Origin: Asterias amurensis | Lineage: Eukaryota; Echinodermata; Asteroidea; Forcipulatida; Asteriidae | Assembly (NCBI RefSeq): GCF_032118995.1 | Contig: NC_092650.1 | Span: 12,710,001-12,774,000 of the forward strand | Length of the DNA: 64,000 bases | Direction: 5' to 3' | Shown: positions 35,850 to 47,126 of the stretch, piece by piece | Position numbering within the stretch: the stretch's first letter is position 1 | Layout of the letters: each line of letters opens with the position of its first letter | Made by a program: the position numbers and the translations under genes | The notes under the pieces: generated by a model | What the model was told of the DNA's origin: nothing | Databases searched by the model: none | Seen by the model: only the letters and a program-made list of their open reading frames with translations

Positions 35850-35990
35850 AGCTACTTGGCAATCTCAGTGGTCTAGTTGGTAAGACACTGCTCTAGAATT
35901 GCAAGGGTCGTGGGTTTGAATACCGTGATTTTATATTTTGGACAGAGTATACAGTGCTAACACACATCGGTGTATATGGGTATAACAAAA
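35850..35990 (+). repeat. tRNA-derived SINE, internally deleted
   Basis: GTGGTCTAGTTGGTAAGACA, B-box GTGGGTTTGAATACC, then a jump to GAGTATACAGTGCTAACAC; the CACAGGACT body segment is missing. Confidence 0.7.
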
Positions 35991-36049
35991 ATTGATATAG
36001 CAGACAACTTAATCATTAAACAAGCCAAGAACCCAATAGAGTGATGATG

Positions 36050-36195
36050 AGGAAGGACTTTTGAGTTATAGATGTGGGAGGAAAACTCAAGAGATTTACT
36101 TCAGGGAAAACCTAAGCAGTCGGGTAGGGACTGAAAACCAAATCAACAGTCATAGTGCCCCCAGTTGGATTCCAACCTGGGACCTTAGGGTGGAA
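36050..36195 (+). repeat. Dispersed repeat, inverse of 3778-3909
   Basis: Contains GATGTGGGAGGAAAAC, GGGAAAACCTAAGCAGTC and GGGACTGAAAACC. Confidence 0.5.
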
Positions 36196-36389
36196 GACAA
36201 GGAAAGACTATTTTTGTAGTGGTTGTGGTGATATGACTAACCAAGAAGCTGAAAAACGGTAGTTATCAATCGACTGTGCAATCAATAGTCGCACAGGCTT
36301 AGTAAGTAGTTTGCAAAAGCTGTTGAGTGTCATGGCCAAGTGGTTAAGAGCAGCAAATTCATGTTCTGGTGGTTAAGTCACCAAAGAAT

Positions 36390-36750
36390 GAGCTATTGGT
36401 AATTGTCAAAGACTAGCCTCCACAGTTGGTGTATCTCAAAATAACAAACCTGTGAAAATTTGAGCTCAATCGGTCATCGAACTTGCGAGATGATAATGAA
36501 AGAAAAAATACCCTTGTCACACAAAGTTGTGTGCGTTTAGATAGTTGATTTTGAGACCTCCTGTTCTAAACTTGAGGTCTCAAAATCAAATTGTGGAAAA
36601 TTACTTCTTTCTCGAAAACTATGGCACTTCAGAGGGAGCCATTTCTCACAATGTTTTATACCATCAACCTCTCCCTATTACACGTCACCAAGAAAAGTTT
36701 TACGCTAACAATTATTTTGAGTAATTACCAATAGTGTCCACTGCCTTTAA
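36390..36750 (-). mobile_element. TTAA MITE, subfamily A, 5' end truncated
   Basis: Inverse orientation; ends TGTCCACTGCCTTTAA at 36750. The central hairpin GATTTTGAGACCTC / GAGGTCTCAAAATC is well kept. The left TIR is lost next to a tRNA-like GGCCAAGTGGTTAAG segment. It lies 26 bp downstream of the 36916-36777 EIF2B1 exon. Confidence 0.8.
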
Positions 36751-37498
36751 CTAATTTGTTAATATGAATGCCTCACCATTTGATCCAAAGCTGCAAGAGT
36801 AATAAACCTAAGAAAGAGTTCACATCCTGAAGATATTGAGGTGGCCGAGGTTTCTGTCTCCATCAGCTAATTGATGCAGCCCTTTAAGCTCTCTCTTAGA
36901 CCAGCGAGGGTCCCAGCTGTTGAAGACAGTCAAAAAGCAAATAACTTATCAACTTTGCTTAATAATAAGTAAAGTGTACCCCAGGAATGACAGGGTACCT
37001 GCGGGACACAGAAAGCTTCTTGTGAGGGGAAAATGTATAATTATGGGGGGCATAGTTTGCTTTATGAATAGGTACCACAGCAATTTCTCGTTTGTAAAGG
37101 GTACCCAACATGTATAAGGAAATTGTTAATTATTAAGGCAATGACCACACTGCTAAAAATGGTATTCTTGAAACAAGAAACACATCTAATATCGAGAATA
37201 TATTTCTTGTGTCACTCCCTTGTAGTTGCGCCTCATACACCCCTTTACAAATAGGAAAAAGCAATGCACTCTGGGATAGGATGCGTTGTTTTGTGATGTT
37301 CATCACGCATAAAACGGGCATAGCTTACTCACAAACTCTCCCAAAATGCATCATAATCACCACTTCCGGCCTATCTATAAAGGGGTCTATGAAGTATCAG
37401 GCGCGGGCCTGCTAAATGGTATCAATAGGCTGCTCTAAACTGGTTTGAAAAAGTCACAAAGAGCGAGCGGCTAAGATATATTCATGGCACAAAGTCTG

Positions 37499-37960
37499 CC
37501 ACTCATTTAACCCCTACCCTTTCATACCTTGACTGTGTTTGAGATATTCAATGAGTGTACGGATAGCTGCCACTGCCACTCATTTGACCCCTACCCTTTC
37601 ATACCTCGACTGCATTTGAAATATTCAATGAGTGTACGGATAGCTGCCACTGCCACTCATTTGACCCCTACCCTTTCATACCTTGACTGCGTTTGAGATA
37701 TTCAATGAGTGTACGGATAGCTGCCACTGCCACTCATTTGACCCCTACCCTTTCATACCTCGACTGCGTTTGAAATATTCAATGAGTGTACGGATAGCTG
37801 CCACTGCCACTCATTTGACCCCTACCCTTTCATACCTTGACTGCGTTTGAGATATTCAATGAGTGTACGGATAGCTGCCACTGCCACTCATTTGACCCCT
37901 ACCCTTTCATACCTTGGCTGCGTTTGAGATATTCAATGAGTGTACGGATAGCTGCCACTG
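37499..37960 (-). repeat. 77-bp tandem repeat (6 copies) made of exon end plus donor site
   Basis: Six complete 77-bp copies start at 37499, 37576, 37653, 37730, 37807 and 37884. On the minus strand each holds the last 48 bases of the EIF2B1 exon (GCAGCTATCCGTACACTC...AAACGC), the donor CAAG/GTATGA and 29 bases of intron. Copy 6 is the authentic exon end. Copies 2 and 4 share TCGACTGC and TTTGAAATATT variants absent from the others, giving an A-B-A-B-A-A' order that suggests 154-bp doublings. All six donors are intact. Reading on past the real donor gives GGT ATG AAA GGG TAG. Confidence 0.95.
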
Positions 37961-38212
37961 CACATGAAATCTCAGGGTTCTCCTCCATGCACTGCTGGAA
38001 AAATTTCAGGGCATCTGTCAAAAAAGATCAAATAAACTTTAAGATGAAGGTTACTTATTTGAATTTGTTTAAAATGTTCTTAAATCTACAACCGTAGTCT
38101 CGATGATCATTATGAGGGGGTTTAATTAGAACTCGACCGTTCGGACAACTCGATGGTTAAGACAACTCGACTTTTCGGACAACTCAACTTTGAGACAACT
38201 CGAAGGATGGCC

Positions 38213-38402
38213 AAGACAGGCCTGTATGTTTTGTTTTTAAAAGGGCAAGGGCACCAAGGCATTTTCTCCTCTGTAAAATGAACCCTACGTGTATGAGGAA
38301 ATTGTAAATTTCTACTGGAGCAGTTGAAGGGCACCAAGGCATTGACCAGGGGGCACGGAGGCAATCGCCACCGCTACCTCCATGAAGTATCTGGCCTGCC
38401 AA
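38213..38402 (-). repeat. Dispersed repeat, partner of 28727-28915
   Basis: Same text in inverse orientation with about 20 extra bases near TACACGTAGGG. The matching reading frame is open here too (ILHGGSGGDCL...PWCPSTAPVEI). Lies just outside the first recognised EIF2B1 exon. Confidence 0.55.
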
Positions 38403-39899
38403 GACAAGTCAATGGTTGAATGGTCGACCTCCGTTACTGACATGTTTACACAAATTTCCTGTATAACTTTAAGTCCTGCAATTCTATAGCTTTTTGAATC
38501 ACTGGTTAACCCCCTTTATCTCAAGCAGGTGCCATTTCGGTAAAACATTGAGGCGCAAAGTGAAAAAATAAAAAACTATACTTTGACCTGGACATTAGAG
38601 AAGATTTACTTTTATTTTATCTGTGTGAATACACACTTATTAAGTCTGCCAATCGAATGGAATCGTTACGAATGGTTCCAAAATATCATTTAATACTCAC
38701 GTACAATTTATATTTTACTTACTATACTTTTATTTTTAAAAACAATGGTAAAAATAAATAATACACTAATGGCCCGGCCCCATTCTACAGCCTGTAGTAC
38801 AGGGATAGTCTTATGTGTCACATGCATGTTGTGTCATGTCCCCTGGCCTGCAAGCCCAGCCCAGACCTAGACCCAGTAACTGGGGCGCTGTACTCCTTTT
38901 CAACAATTTTTGACTTTATCTGTCGCACAGGGTACCAGTATGTACACTTTTTGCACACAGCCGTTTACATACTGGCACCCTGTGCTAGCTTCGTGGTTCC
39001 GTGTATGTTTTGTACACAAATCACGGATCGTACCCGCCCTCTCGTGACGCATTTTCGCAAAACGAGGTCGGGTAATTTTCAATTATTGTTGGCAAGAGGA
39101 GTAACACGTACAGTAGATAGGGAATCTGAAATTACGGTAAGAATTTATAATTTTTAACAATTTTTGAGATTGTGGAGTGGATTCTCTGGTCAAAAGAATA
39201 CACATTGATACATCAAAGGACACATAGAGCCTAATTTTGGCGAGATTAAAAAAAAAAAAAAGAGAGATTCCTGATGCCGAAATTCATTGAACCATGGGTC
39301 GTTGAACGCGTGAGAGATATAAACCTATGAGGTTACGGGAGACGATAGCCGGACGAAACCGAAATAGTTCTAGGAGTAACGTACACGTACCTACTTGACC
39401 TTGTAACTTGTTCATTGTTGATGTTGCAAGTTCTACAACATTTACATTTACGAAAGAAGTACGTTACACTACAAAGGACAAGTTCACTGACGAAACTACC
39501 AGCTTGTAAAAATGAAAATTGATGCAGTTTGACCAGGAATGAAAACAACAAATAATAGCAGCATGTCTCACCTTTCAATCTGTTTACCAACCATCAAAGA
39601 CTTTACTTAACAAGAGAGGGCACTCTAACTTCAACGTTGACTTGTATATGTCCTCCAAGAGTTTATCAGAATGGTGATCCCCCCCCCCTCCCCACCAAAG
39701 GTTGAATAAATATTTGCTACATAACTTTTGAATTATTCTTCGAATTTAGATGATATTAGAATTAAACTAAGTTAAGTAAAGCAGACCTATTAATATGAAA
39801 AGAGAGCCGCGAATCCTTGATCTTGGCAAAATAATGTCCACAGAGAGGCACTGGAGATGGAACACAGACCTTCGCAAAAATGATGAGTGCATGCTGGTT

Positions 39900-40043
39900 T
39901 GAGCTAGCAATCAAAGTGGTTTTGTTTCGATTTTTTCTTACGTTTCTATAAATAGTTTATAGTAAAAAAAATTAAAAAAAGCGGCGGCCAAAAAGGACTC
40001 AGGCGGGCGGGGACGAGAAACTCGTTTTTAGTTTTACTTGGCC
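39900..40043. mobile_element. Harbinger-like element 4, one end only
   Basis: GGCGGGCGGGGACGAG...GTTTTACTTGGCC matches the right end of elements 1-3. No matching left end was found upstream. Confidence 0.55.
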
Positions 40044-40600
40044 TGATATAGCCTGTTATTGTTTTGCACTATTATTAAATACTGGTACTCCTAAGTTTTT
40101 AGTGGCACCTGAACTGAACAACCAATGTATAGTCACTACAAAGGAACTTTGAGTAGGAAGTTTCTGACAAGGCCCAAGGGGTTTTAACATTATTGTTTTA
40201 TTAGTTTGTTTAAAAAGTAGATTTGTGTGAGTTCATGCAATTCTTTTAAATAGATCAATATTAATAATTTGGCGCACAAAGACATTTATTGAAAGTTCTC
40301 TTTCTGTCATTGTGAGGAACTTTTTCTCCGTGGTTTTGTAAATTTAAAGGGTTTTGATATCATAGATCATTTCTTTTGGACTTAATGAATTCTTAATCAC
40401 TGTGAATGAAGATGTATGTAATCTAATTTACCTGTAAAAGCTAGCTCCATCAGTTGTAAAGTTTTTGAAAATCACAGAGATTAAAGACGCTGTATCGTCA
40501 TACGCACGAACGAAAAATGCTTGCCAAGCATATTTACCTTTGACACAGTGCGACGATAGCTGTTACATTTACCATCCCCGGAGGGCGTAGTCTAAATATA

Positions 40601-40749
40601 GATACGTGCTATTGCAATGGCATGGGATTATACGCACGATACGTGCTATTGCAATGGCATGAGTTTATACACACGATACGCGCTATTGCAATGGCATGGG
40701 TGTATACACACGATACGCGCTATTGCAATGGCATGGATTTATTACACAC
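40601..40749. repeat. 37-bp tandem repeat, 4 copies
   Basis: Unit GATACGTGCTATTGCAATGG followed by a CATG...TATACGCAC tail, at 40601, 40638, 40675 and 40712. It lies about 130 bp upstream of the ATG at 40878, so it may be in the promoter or 5' UTR of that gene. Confidence 0.9.
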
Positions 40750-40877
40750 GTCGATCGTGTTTATCTGTGTCTAGAGCTTTTCGTCGTGTTTTCATGTTTG
40801 AGTGTGCGCAACCACCGCACCTTATCCGTAGGGAAAGGACCTGCGGGTGTATTATGCGTTTTTGACGGCGCATCAAA

Positions 40878-43358
40878 ATGGCCACGAAGAAGAGGTGAGG
40901 AACAGGAAAGTTACCTGGGCAGTATCGGAATCTGCCAGCAAAAGAAGGAAATCTGTGCAAAACAGAGATTATCAGAAGGAAGTACACAGGCTAGGTCAAT
41001 CCAGCTGATGCGAATGATGAGTTCCAATCAATGCGAGAGCAGTGTAAATTCATTAACTCAAAACTGTCCCAGTTTGTCAAACATCTGATGACAGTCCTGT
41101 CCGCGATCTTGTTTACTTACTACACTGTTCATGTTCTAGATCTACCAGTAGACTTCTACTTGTGGTCAAGACCAGAGTTTACGACTAGAATATTCACCAG
41201 AAGGTAGGCTATTAAAGTTTTACTCGCATTTTACTCGCTCTCTCCACCTATGTATTAATTTTTGCGTCAGTTCATTGCTTTCGTTAGGTTAGGGGTCCAT
41301 ACTCTCGACAAGCTATGCTTTTTATCGGGCCCCCCTCCACAAGTGATGATATTACGAAAATAATGTTTAAATATTCCTTCTTTTTTGTTTTAAAGTGGAT
41401 TAAAGAATTAATTATAATGAAACGGGCTTCTTATTGATCCTGGGTTTTGTTAAGAAAGAGCTTGGTTTCGGGGTTTTTTATTATAATTTTTTTGTACTAA
41501 AGAATATGCCTGCAAAATAGCTGGAAAGGTCTCATTGATTAATTTTGTTTTCATTATAAAAAAATAAAATCTAAATAAACGGTTAATAAGGCCTATGTTT
41601 TCACACAGCATGGTCGTCACAGGCATGCAACTGTAACTTAAACAAAAAGGAGGAAATTACAAAATGTCACAAAATTGTGTACGATATTTTTCAATTGAAA
41701 GTACTGAGAATAAAAAAAAAATTATATCAGCTGATGTAGTTGCATGCCTGACATCAGTGTTAAAACCCTTTTCTCCCTGGCATAGTCTAGGGACCCTCTA
41801 GAAAAAAATAAACAATACAACTGAAAATGGAGGGGAAAAACTTTGAAGAATAAATAAATGCCTTGTCGTGTAAACAAACGGTATCATAATTTATACTCAT
41901 GGTCATACCATAAATGTGTTGTGTTTAATTTCACTTTTCAGTGATCAAGATAGTCTACTGGTGTCATCAACGCCAATAAAAAAAACCACAGCAAAGAGAC
42001 TGTTTGGACCGATGGAGAAAGGAATGTCACTAGACCATGCAGACATTAACTCAGAACGGTTAGTAATAAAGTTGTCAAAGGTACAATCTTTCTAAAGGTT
42101 CTATGAAGAAGGGATGGCATTCAAGGACCTTGCAACTTGTCTTGTTTTATATATACTAAGGCTACTTGTGAACTGATCAACCACAACGACCGTGAATGCA
42201 CAAAATAGATAATGGCCTGACGTTTTAACCCAGTCTAATTTCGAAGGCATACACTGTTAATTTTGTTTCTGAACAGACACAATAATCATAATTTGATGTT
42301 TGTTCACAAACGTCACTCATACAGGTTAAACAAGTCTAGTATCAAAACAAAAATGGGCATGACAGGTTGTTTTTGAAAGAACATTTATTGTAACAATTAG
42401 GATGCCTTTTATTCCAAATTACGACTAAACAGAAAAACAGTTAAAACTTTTAACTTGCCAATAAATAGACAGAAAATGCCTTGCCTTTATGCACTGCAAA
42501 AACTGGGGTGTAAAAAATTAACACCAATGTATTTTCACTTTATTGAGACCCTAAAAATAACCCAAATTAAAGGAACACGTTGCCTTGGATCAGTCGAGTT
42601 GTTCTTTGAAAAGCGTAACCGTTTGTAATAAAAAGCATATGGTTATAAAAATGATTCAAAAGTAGAATACAATGATCCACACAAATTTGCCTCGAAATTG
42701 CAAGGTTTTCCTTTTACTTTGCGAATTAACACGGTCGGCCATTTATGGGAGAAATTTGACGCCCACAGATGGCCGACTGTGTTAGTCGATGAGGTAAAAG
42801 GATAACCACCCAATTTCGCGTAATACTAGTGTGGATCATTATATTCTACTTTTAAAATATCTTTCTAATCATAATGTATTTTATAACAAACGGTTACAAA
42901 CACTTTTCAAAGACCAACTCGACCGATCCAAGGGAACAAATGAGTGTTATTTTCATGTTGCTAAACACCCAATGATGTAAACAATAAGTTGTTGTTTGTA
43001 CATGTATCTTTGTTTGACATTGATCTTGTGTCAATTTTAACACCCAAGTATGTGCGCGTGTATCCTTGAATGTTTCGTAAAAGTAAGCTGTTTCCAAAAT
43101 CAGTTGTTTTTGTTATATCAACAAACTACACCTCTAGTAACTAAATAAACCTTCCAAAGGATATTCTTAGGAACATACATATTCATTTCAATACATCCTC
43201 TTGTAATAAAATTCTTAAATTTTCAAGAGCTCCAGAACACTTTAACTCGTCAAACCAAGGTGTATTTTTCTGATCTCATATTATTATTTCCCTTTCCCAG
43301 GTTTCCACAGGTAAAAGAAATGGTCAGCACATCCCAAGCCCAAACCGCAGCCCTATAG
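40878..43358 (+). CDS. Unidentified small gene, three 3' exons resolved
   Basis: I do not recognise this protein. The firm part is three exons with consistent phases: one ending at 41203 (gtaggc) that is open from 40995 and reads DEFQSMREQCKFINSKLSQF then LPVDFYLWSRPEFTTRIFTR; 41942-42058 (SSTPIKKTTAKRLFGPMEKG); and 43301-43358 (FPQVKEMVSTSQAQTAAL, TAG). The basic TPIKK...KRLFGP stretch looks like a nuclear or cell-cycle protein, but that is only a resemblance. The 5' part is unsettled: aaaATGGCCACGAAGAAGAG at 40878 is a good start followed by a possible gtgagg donor, another frame from 40880 stays open to 41006 (KVTWAVSESASKRRK), and the third frame opens at 40995. Either an unrecognised intron or two frameshifts separate them. 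AATAAA at 46269 in T-rich DNA could be its poly(A) signal. Confidence 0.5.
42570..42940. mobile_element. MITE, AACGGTTACAAA family, complete
   Basis: AAAGGAACACGTTGCCTTGG at the left and CCGATCCAAGGGAACAAATG at the right, with internal GGTCGGCCATTTATGGG inverted repeats. Lies in the last intron of the 40878 gene. Confidence 0.75.
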
Positions 43359-43785
43359 CTACATCACAGATTCGATGGAGAGGATTGCAGCTAAAAGATC
43401 ATAAGTGGGCGGGGCGGGTACATGGTTATTTATCATAGCATGTCACTTTTTACTTTATCTGATGATAATCCACAACGCATTTCTTTCACCATTGCAAAAG
43501 TGCCAGCCCCATCCATAGAAAAACTAATCTAGGAGAGACTTGATGGGATGAACAAGAAGTAAAGAAATTGGAAATCTCATTCTTTTCACTTTGAAAAACA
43601 AAACCACTTGTTTGTTTGGGTTGAAATCATACATGTTCTGTAGTGCAGCATTGCAACACTAAATTTAAAAGATGTGTAAACTATTTTAATTTGTGGGTCA
43701 GTCCATCAATGGTTTTAAAACCATTGGCGTTACATGGTTTAAAACTATTGCAGGTTAAATATTTTGTAACGTCTGTTTTATAGAC

Positions 43786-44145
43786 ACTTTTTGGTAGTTG
43801 TCAAAGACCAGTTTTCTCACGTTGAGTATCTCAACATTTATATGCACAAAATGACAAACCTGTGAAAATTTGAACTCAATTGGTCATCAAAGTTGCGGTA
43901 AAATAATAGAAGAAAAAAACCCTTGTCACACCAAGTTGTGTGCTTTCATGTCTTGATTTTGAGACCTCAAATTCTAAATCTGAGGTCTCGAAGTCACATT
44001 TGTGGAAAATTACTTCTTTCTTGGAAACTAAGTTACTTCCGAGGGAGCCGTTTCTCACAATGTTTTACACTATCAACAGCTCTCCATTGCTTGTTACCAA
44101 GTTTTTATGCTAACAATTATTTTGAGTAGTTTACCAATAGTGATC
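43786..44145 (-). mobile_element. TTAA MITE, subfamily A, ends diverged
   Basis: Inverse orientation with GAGACCTCAAATTC / GAGGTCTCGAAG centre and GGGAGCCGTTTCTCACAATG. Both TIRs are eroded. Confidence 0.75.
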
Positions 44146-44412
44146 ATCTTGAAGATTGTTCATATCAGCCAAAATCACAACTATCAGCCAAAATTAACTC
44201 CCACTTTAATTTCCTAAATACATATGTACCAAGTGGAAGGTCTCATTTCTGACTTGATCATTAAATTTAACAAGTTGAGGTAAAATGACGTGTTCTTGGA
44301 TCATTTTCTTGTCTTTTGAGTATGTCCTTGTTATGAATGATACACCTTTGAATTAATGTAATTTCTTTATCCATAGTTTGTTTTTATTAATCTTATTCCT
44401 CATTTTGGCTTG

Positions 44413-44745
44413 ACCCATATACATTGATGTGTCAATAGCATACTCAGTACTTCCACCAAATTCTGTGAAAAAAAAGCAAGCATGTTACTCGGGTGGGATT
44501 CAAACCAATGACCTTTGCAATTCTAGAGCCAATTAGACTAGTTTCTATGACACTGCTCTAGAATTGCAAATAATAATAATATAATAAATGCATTTATATA
44601 GCGCTTAATACAAAGTTTCTAAGCGCTGCAAGGGTTGTGGGTTCGAATACCACCCAAGTAATTTGTCTGTGATGTTTTTTTTTCAAAGATTTTTGATAAG
44701 TTCCAAAATACAGTGGCTCACACGCATCGGTTTATATGGGTAAAA
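44413..44745. repeat. Head-to-head pair of tRNA-SINEs with nested tail insertion
   Basis: 44413-44545 is a minus-strand SINE of the GGTAGTCTAGTTGG family; 44550-44745 is a plus-strand copy. The plus copy is interrupted after GAATTGCAA by 62 bases (44570-44631) rich in ATAATAATAAT and CATTTATATAGCGCTTA, ending CTGCAA, then continues GGGTTGTGGGTTCGAAT. TGCAA flanks the insert on both sides. Confidence 0.7.
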
Positions 44746-45027
44746 CCACAATAAATATTCATAATCCCTGATGCAAATAAAACATATTCTAAATCTCATA
44801 TTGTTGTTATACTTAATATTTTTGTGTGTAAAAAAAATTCACTATGTAGAAACCAGCTACATACAGCTGCTTATAACAACCCTCCTATGTCTCGATTGCA
44901 AAAATTAATGAGCTGAGCTTATAAATTAGTGTGGAGACACTCATACTAAAATATGCAACAAATAACAAGGGGAACAGATTGTGCGAGTTTTAAAAGTAGT
45001 TTGGGTTTGAACAATGGAAAAGTAATT

Positions 45028-45260
45028 GGAATGAGACTTGAACCAGCAATCTTAAGATTAGCGTACATGCACTCTAACAAAATGAGCTAGCCAGCACTAT
45101 GTTGGCTGTGTCCCTATTAATCAATTTCTGATGACAAATAGGGACACCGCCAGCATGGGCTGGATAGCTCAGTTGGTAGAACACTTGTACGTTAATTCAG
45201 AGGTCATTGGTTCATGTCTCGCTGCGGTTAATTTCTCTTTGTTCAAACTCAAGCAATTAA
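45028..45260. repeat. Head-to-head pair of GGCTAGATAGCTC-type SINEs
   Basis: 45028-45117 is inverse (ATGAGCTAGCCAGCACTATG); 45135-45260 is direct (GGCTGGATAGCTCAGTTGG, then CTTTGTTCAAACTCAA). They are joined at GGGACACCGCC / GTGTCCCTATT ends. Confidence 0.7.
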
Positions 45261-46286
45261 AATATTTTAGAACATGCTGAAAAATTGCAATATTATTTGT
45301 AATAAGAGCCTTCGAGGTCTGAACCCAATATAAACACCATTTGGTGCTAGAAACCTATCCCTTATTGATAAAACAAAACACATGGGATGAATCTACGGTT
45401 TATAGCACCAAGTCGCCAATGCTGCTAAAAAAAACATGCTGCCTATTATGCTGCATGCTGAAAAACTGTCATTATTGTGGATTTGCTCTGCTGCCAGCAT
45501 GTCATCCCTGTAATCCATGAGCTGTGTGTGTGTGTGTGTGAGGCACCCATTTCACCTTCTAGTGCAAAACTTATTCTCCTCCAGCAGCGTTATATCCCTG
45601 CGATTTCTACATCTGCACCATGGCAAAACTTCTTGAGGGGGAGCTTGGGGTTCATGGCTTGTGCTTGTTAGCTGCAGAATGCAATTGACATGCTGCAAGC
45701 TGCTGTCTCTACAGCTCTGCGGTTACATTTTCAACCTCCTTGGAAGAGCGTTGAGATATTTCTGAAACGGTAGACACACATTATTGTTATTTACATTCAG
45801 GCATATTCATCCTAGGCTGTTTGACAATGTGTTGCTCTTGGGAAAACCAGACAACTGTGATAAGTGTACGATAGCCTTACACCATGTGAAGATCAGCCCT
45901 TCCACTATCTAAACTAATTGTTGTTGTTGTTTTCCAAAATTACCAGTATATCATGCCTGCACCTGCTCTAAATGTTTTATTTTATGTATTTATTTTGTAT
46001 TTGTATATGCCCCTGTAAATATTTCCCTAATTTTTGGTTTGTAATTTTATGGTTTGATTCATAGTGTTTTTATGTGTATAAATATTATTTATTGTTCTAC
46101 CCCTTGCCTTGCTGTCTTTCTTCATTCAAGTTCAGTTAGTTTTCCATATACGTAAATATTGTTTTATGTTGATGAAATTCATCTATATATTTTCACAGAC
46201 TGATTCAGGTACATGCAGCTCCTGTAAACCATATAGACATATTTTAACTTGTATTTGTACAAAAAAATAATAAACATTCAGAATAC

Positions 46287-46377
46287 CTTGATATTGCTTT
46301 CTCTTCTTGAATTTGTTTCGCACAGCATCAGATTTGCCTGTTCTCCCCTCGCCTTCAGTTGTTTCTGAATCCGACTC
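46287..46377 (-). CDS. Exon-like block, minus strand, unidentified
   Basis: 91 bp between tttttcag and CAAG/gtattc. In phase 0 it reads a charged stretch (ESDSETTEGEGR...VRNKFKKRK); entered in phase 2 it is also open (SRIQKQLKARGEQANLM). In the second reading it would splice from the ATG exon at 47158-47127. In the first its end phase fits the EIF2B1 exon at 38014. I cannot choose. Confidence 0.3.
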
Positions 46378-46439
46378 CTGAAAAAATACAGAATTTAATT
46401 ATAGTGCCCTATCCGTTTGCCATAATAAATTGCTGTAAA

Positions 46440-46830
46440 CAAATTGTTGGGTTTTTGTTGTAACATGTTTTCAGATTTACATTTAACTTACACATTTTGG
46501 GTAGTAAAAAGCTTCTCTTAAAATGTTACTTGCTGCAAAGTATTGAAGCATTTGGTAAAACAAAGTCACGCAAAATAATCCATCTCCGTTTTAGCACGCA
46601 TGTAAAAACGTAATTACCAGTTATGCTATAAATACTAGTATAACTTACTGGTAACATATTTTACATGCTGTAATAATTGTTCGTCTCACCAGGAAATCAG
46701 CAAGTATAGTATTGTAAGGGTAGCTATCAGTATTTACCGTATAAGTTTAATGTAAATCTGTAGATTATAGATATTTGTGTTTTGTGTCCTGATCCTACAA
46801 GTACAATAAGTACTCAAACCGTTTGCCGTT
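46440..46830. mobile_element. Foldback MITE (CCACAGATT family), diverged
   Basis: AGATTTACATTTAACTTACA at the left and TAAGTTTAATGTAAATCTGT at the right are inverse; tail GTACTCAAACCGTTT. Related to 1198 and 33574. Confidence 0.55.
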
Positions 46831-47126
46831 TTCTCGAGAGAAAATGATGAAAATTCACCCGTTTTCCAGAACGGTGAATAATAACGAAAGTGACAATAAA
46901 CATGATTGGATCGACTTGGATAAAACTGGAGTAACAGTAACACATAAGGCTAAAATAGTGGTAACGCTTACTTTATTATTGAGATCCCTGTTGTTGTTCC
47001 TCACTTCCTTCCGGTCCTTTTGTTTGTCTTGAGCCACACACACTCGCAAAGCTCGTGGGAAAGCTCCCCGTGTTTCACTGTTTTCTGGCAAGTGTTCTTG
47101 CAACAAGCACAGAGTGACGGGCTTAC

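Larger units (their letters stand above)
30115..38014 (-). pseudogene. EIF2B1: eIF2B alpha subunit (EIF2B1), unprocessed, 3 in-frame stops
   Basis: eIF2B alpha is a regulatory subunit of the eIF2 guanine-nucleotide exchange factor that senses phosphorylated eIF2. Eight exons in order, phases consistent: 38014-37913 (CAVAAIRTLIEYLKR), 36916-36777 (SSGCELFLRFITLAAL), 35733-35617 (CKNILVERGKL), 34706-34591 (EAVAAKKRF), 34049-33981 (VGIPVIVILDAAAG), 32444-32369 ([16 protein letters not shown]), 32241-32119 (SESFKFVRGTNPLNQQDIP) and 30270-30115 ([20 protein letters not shown], stop TGA). All internal junctions are AG/GT. Stops interrupt three exons: TAG at 36869-36867, TAA at 35667-35665 and TAG at 32190-32188; small in-frame deletions also occur relative to my memory of the human protein. 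Introns are retained, so this is not a retrocopy. The first exon is unresolved: ATGGTTGGTAAACAGATTG at 39594 is tempting, but its phase is off by one. A sequencing error in three exons is possible but less likely than decay. Confidence 0.85.

Noticed and set aside
39572..39594. ATG exon reading MVGKQIE as first exon of EIF2B1
   Set aside because: It resembles the expected short N terminus, but it ends in phase 2 while the next exon needs phase 1.
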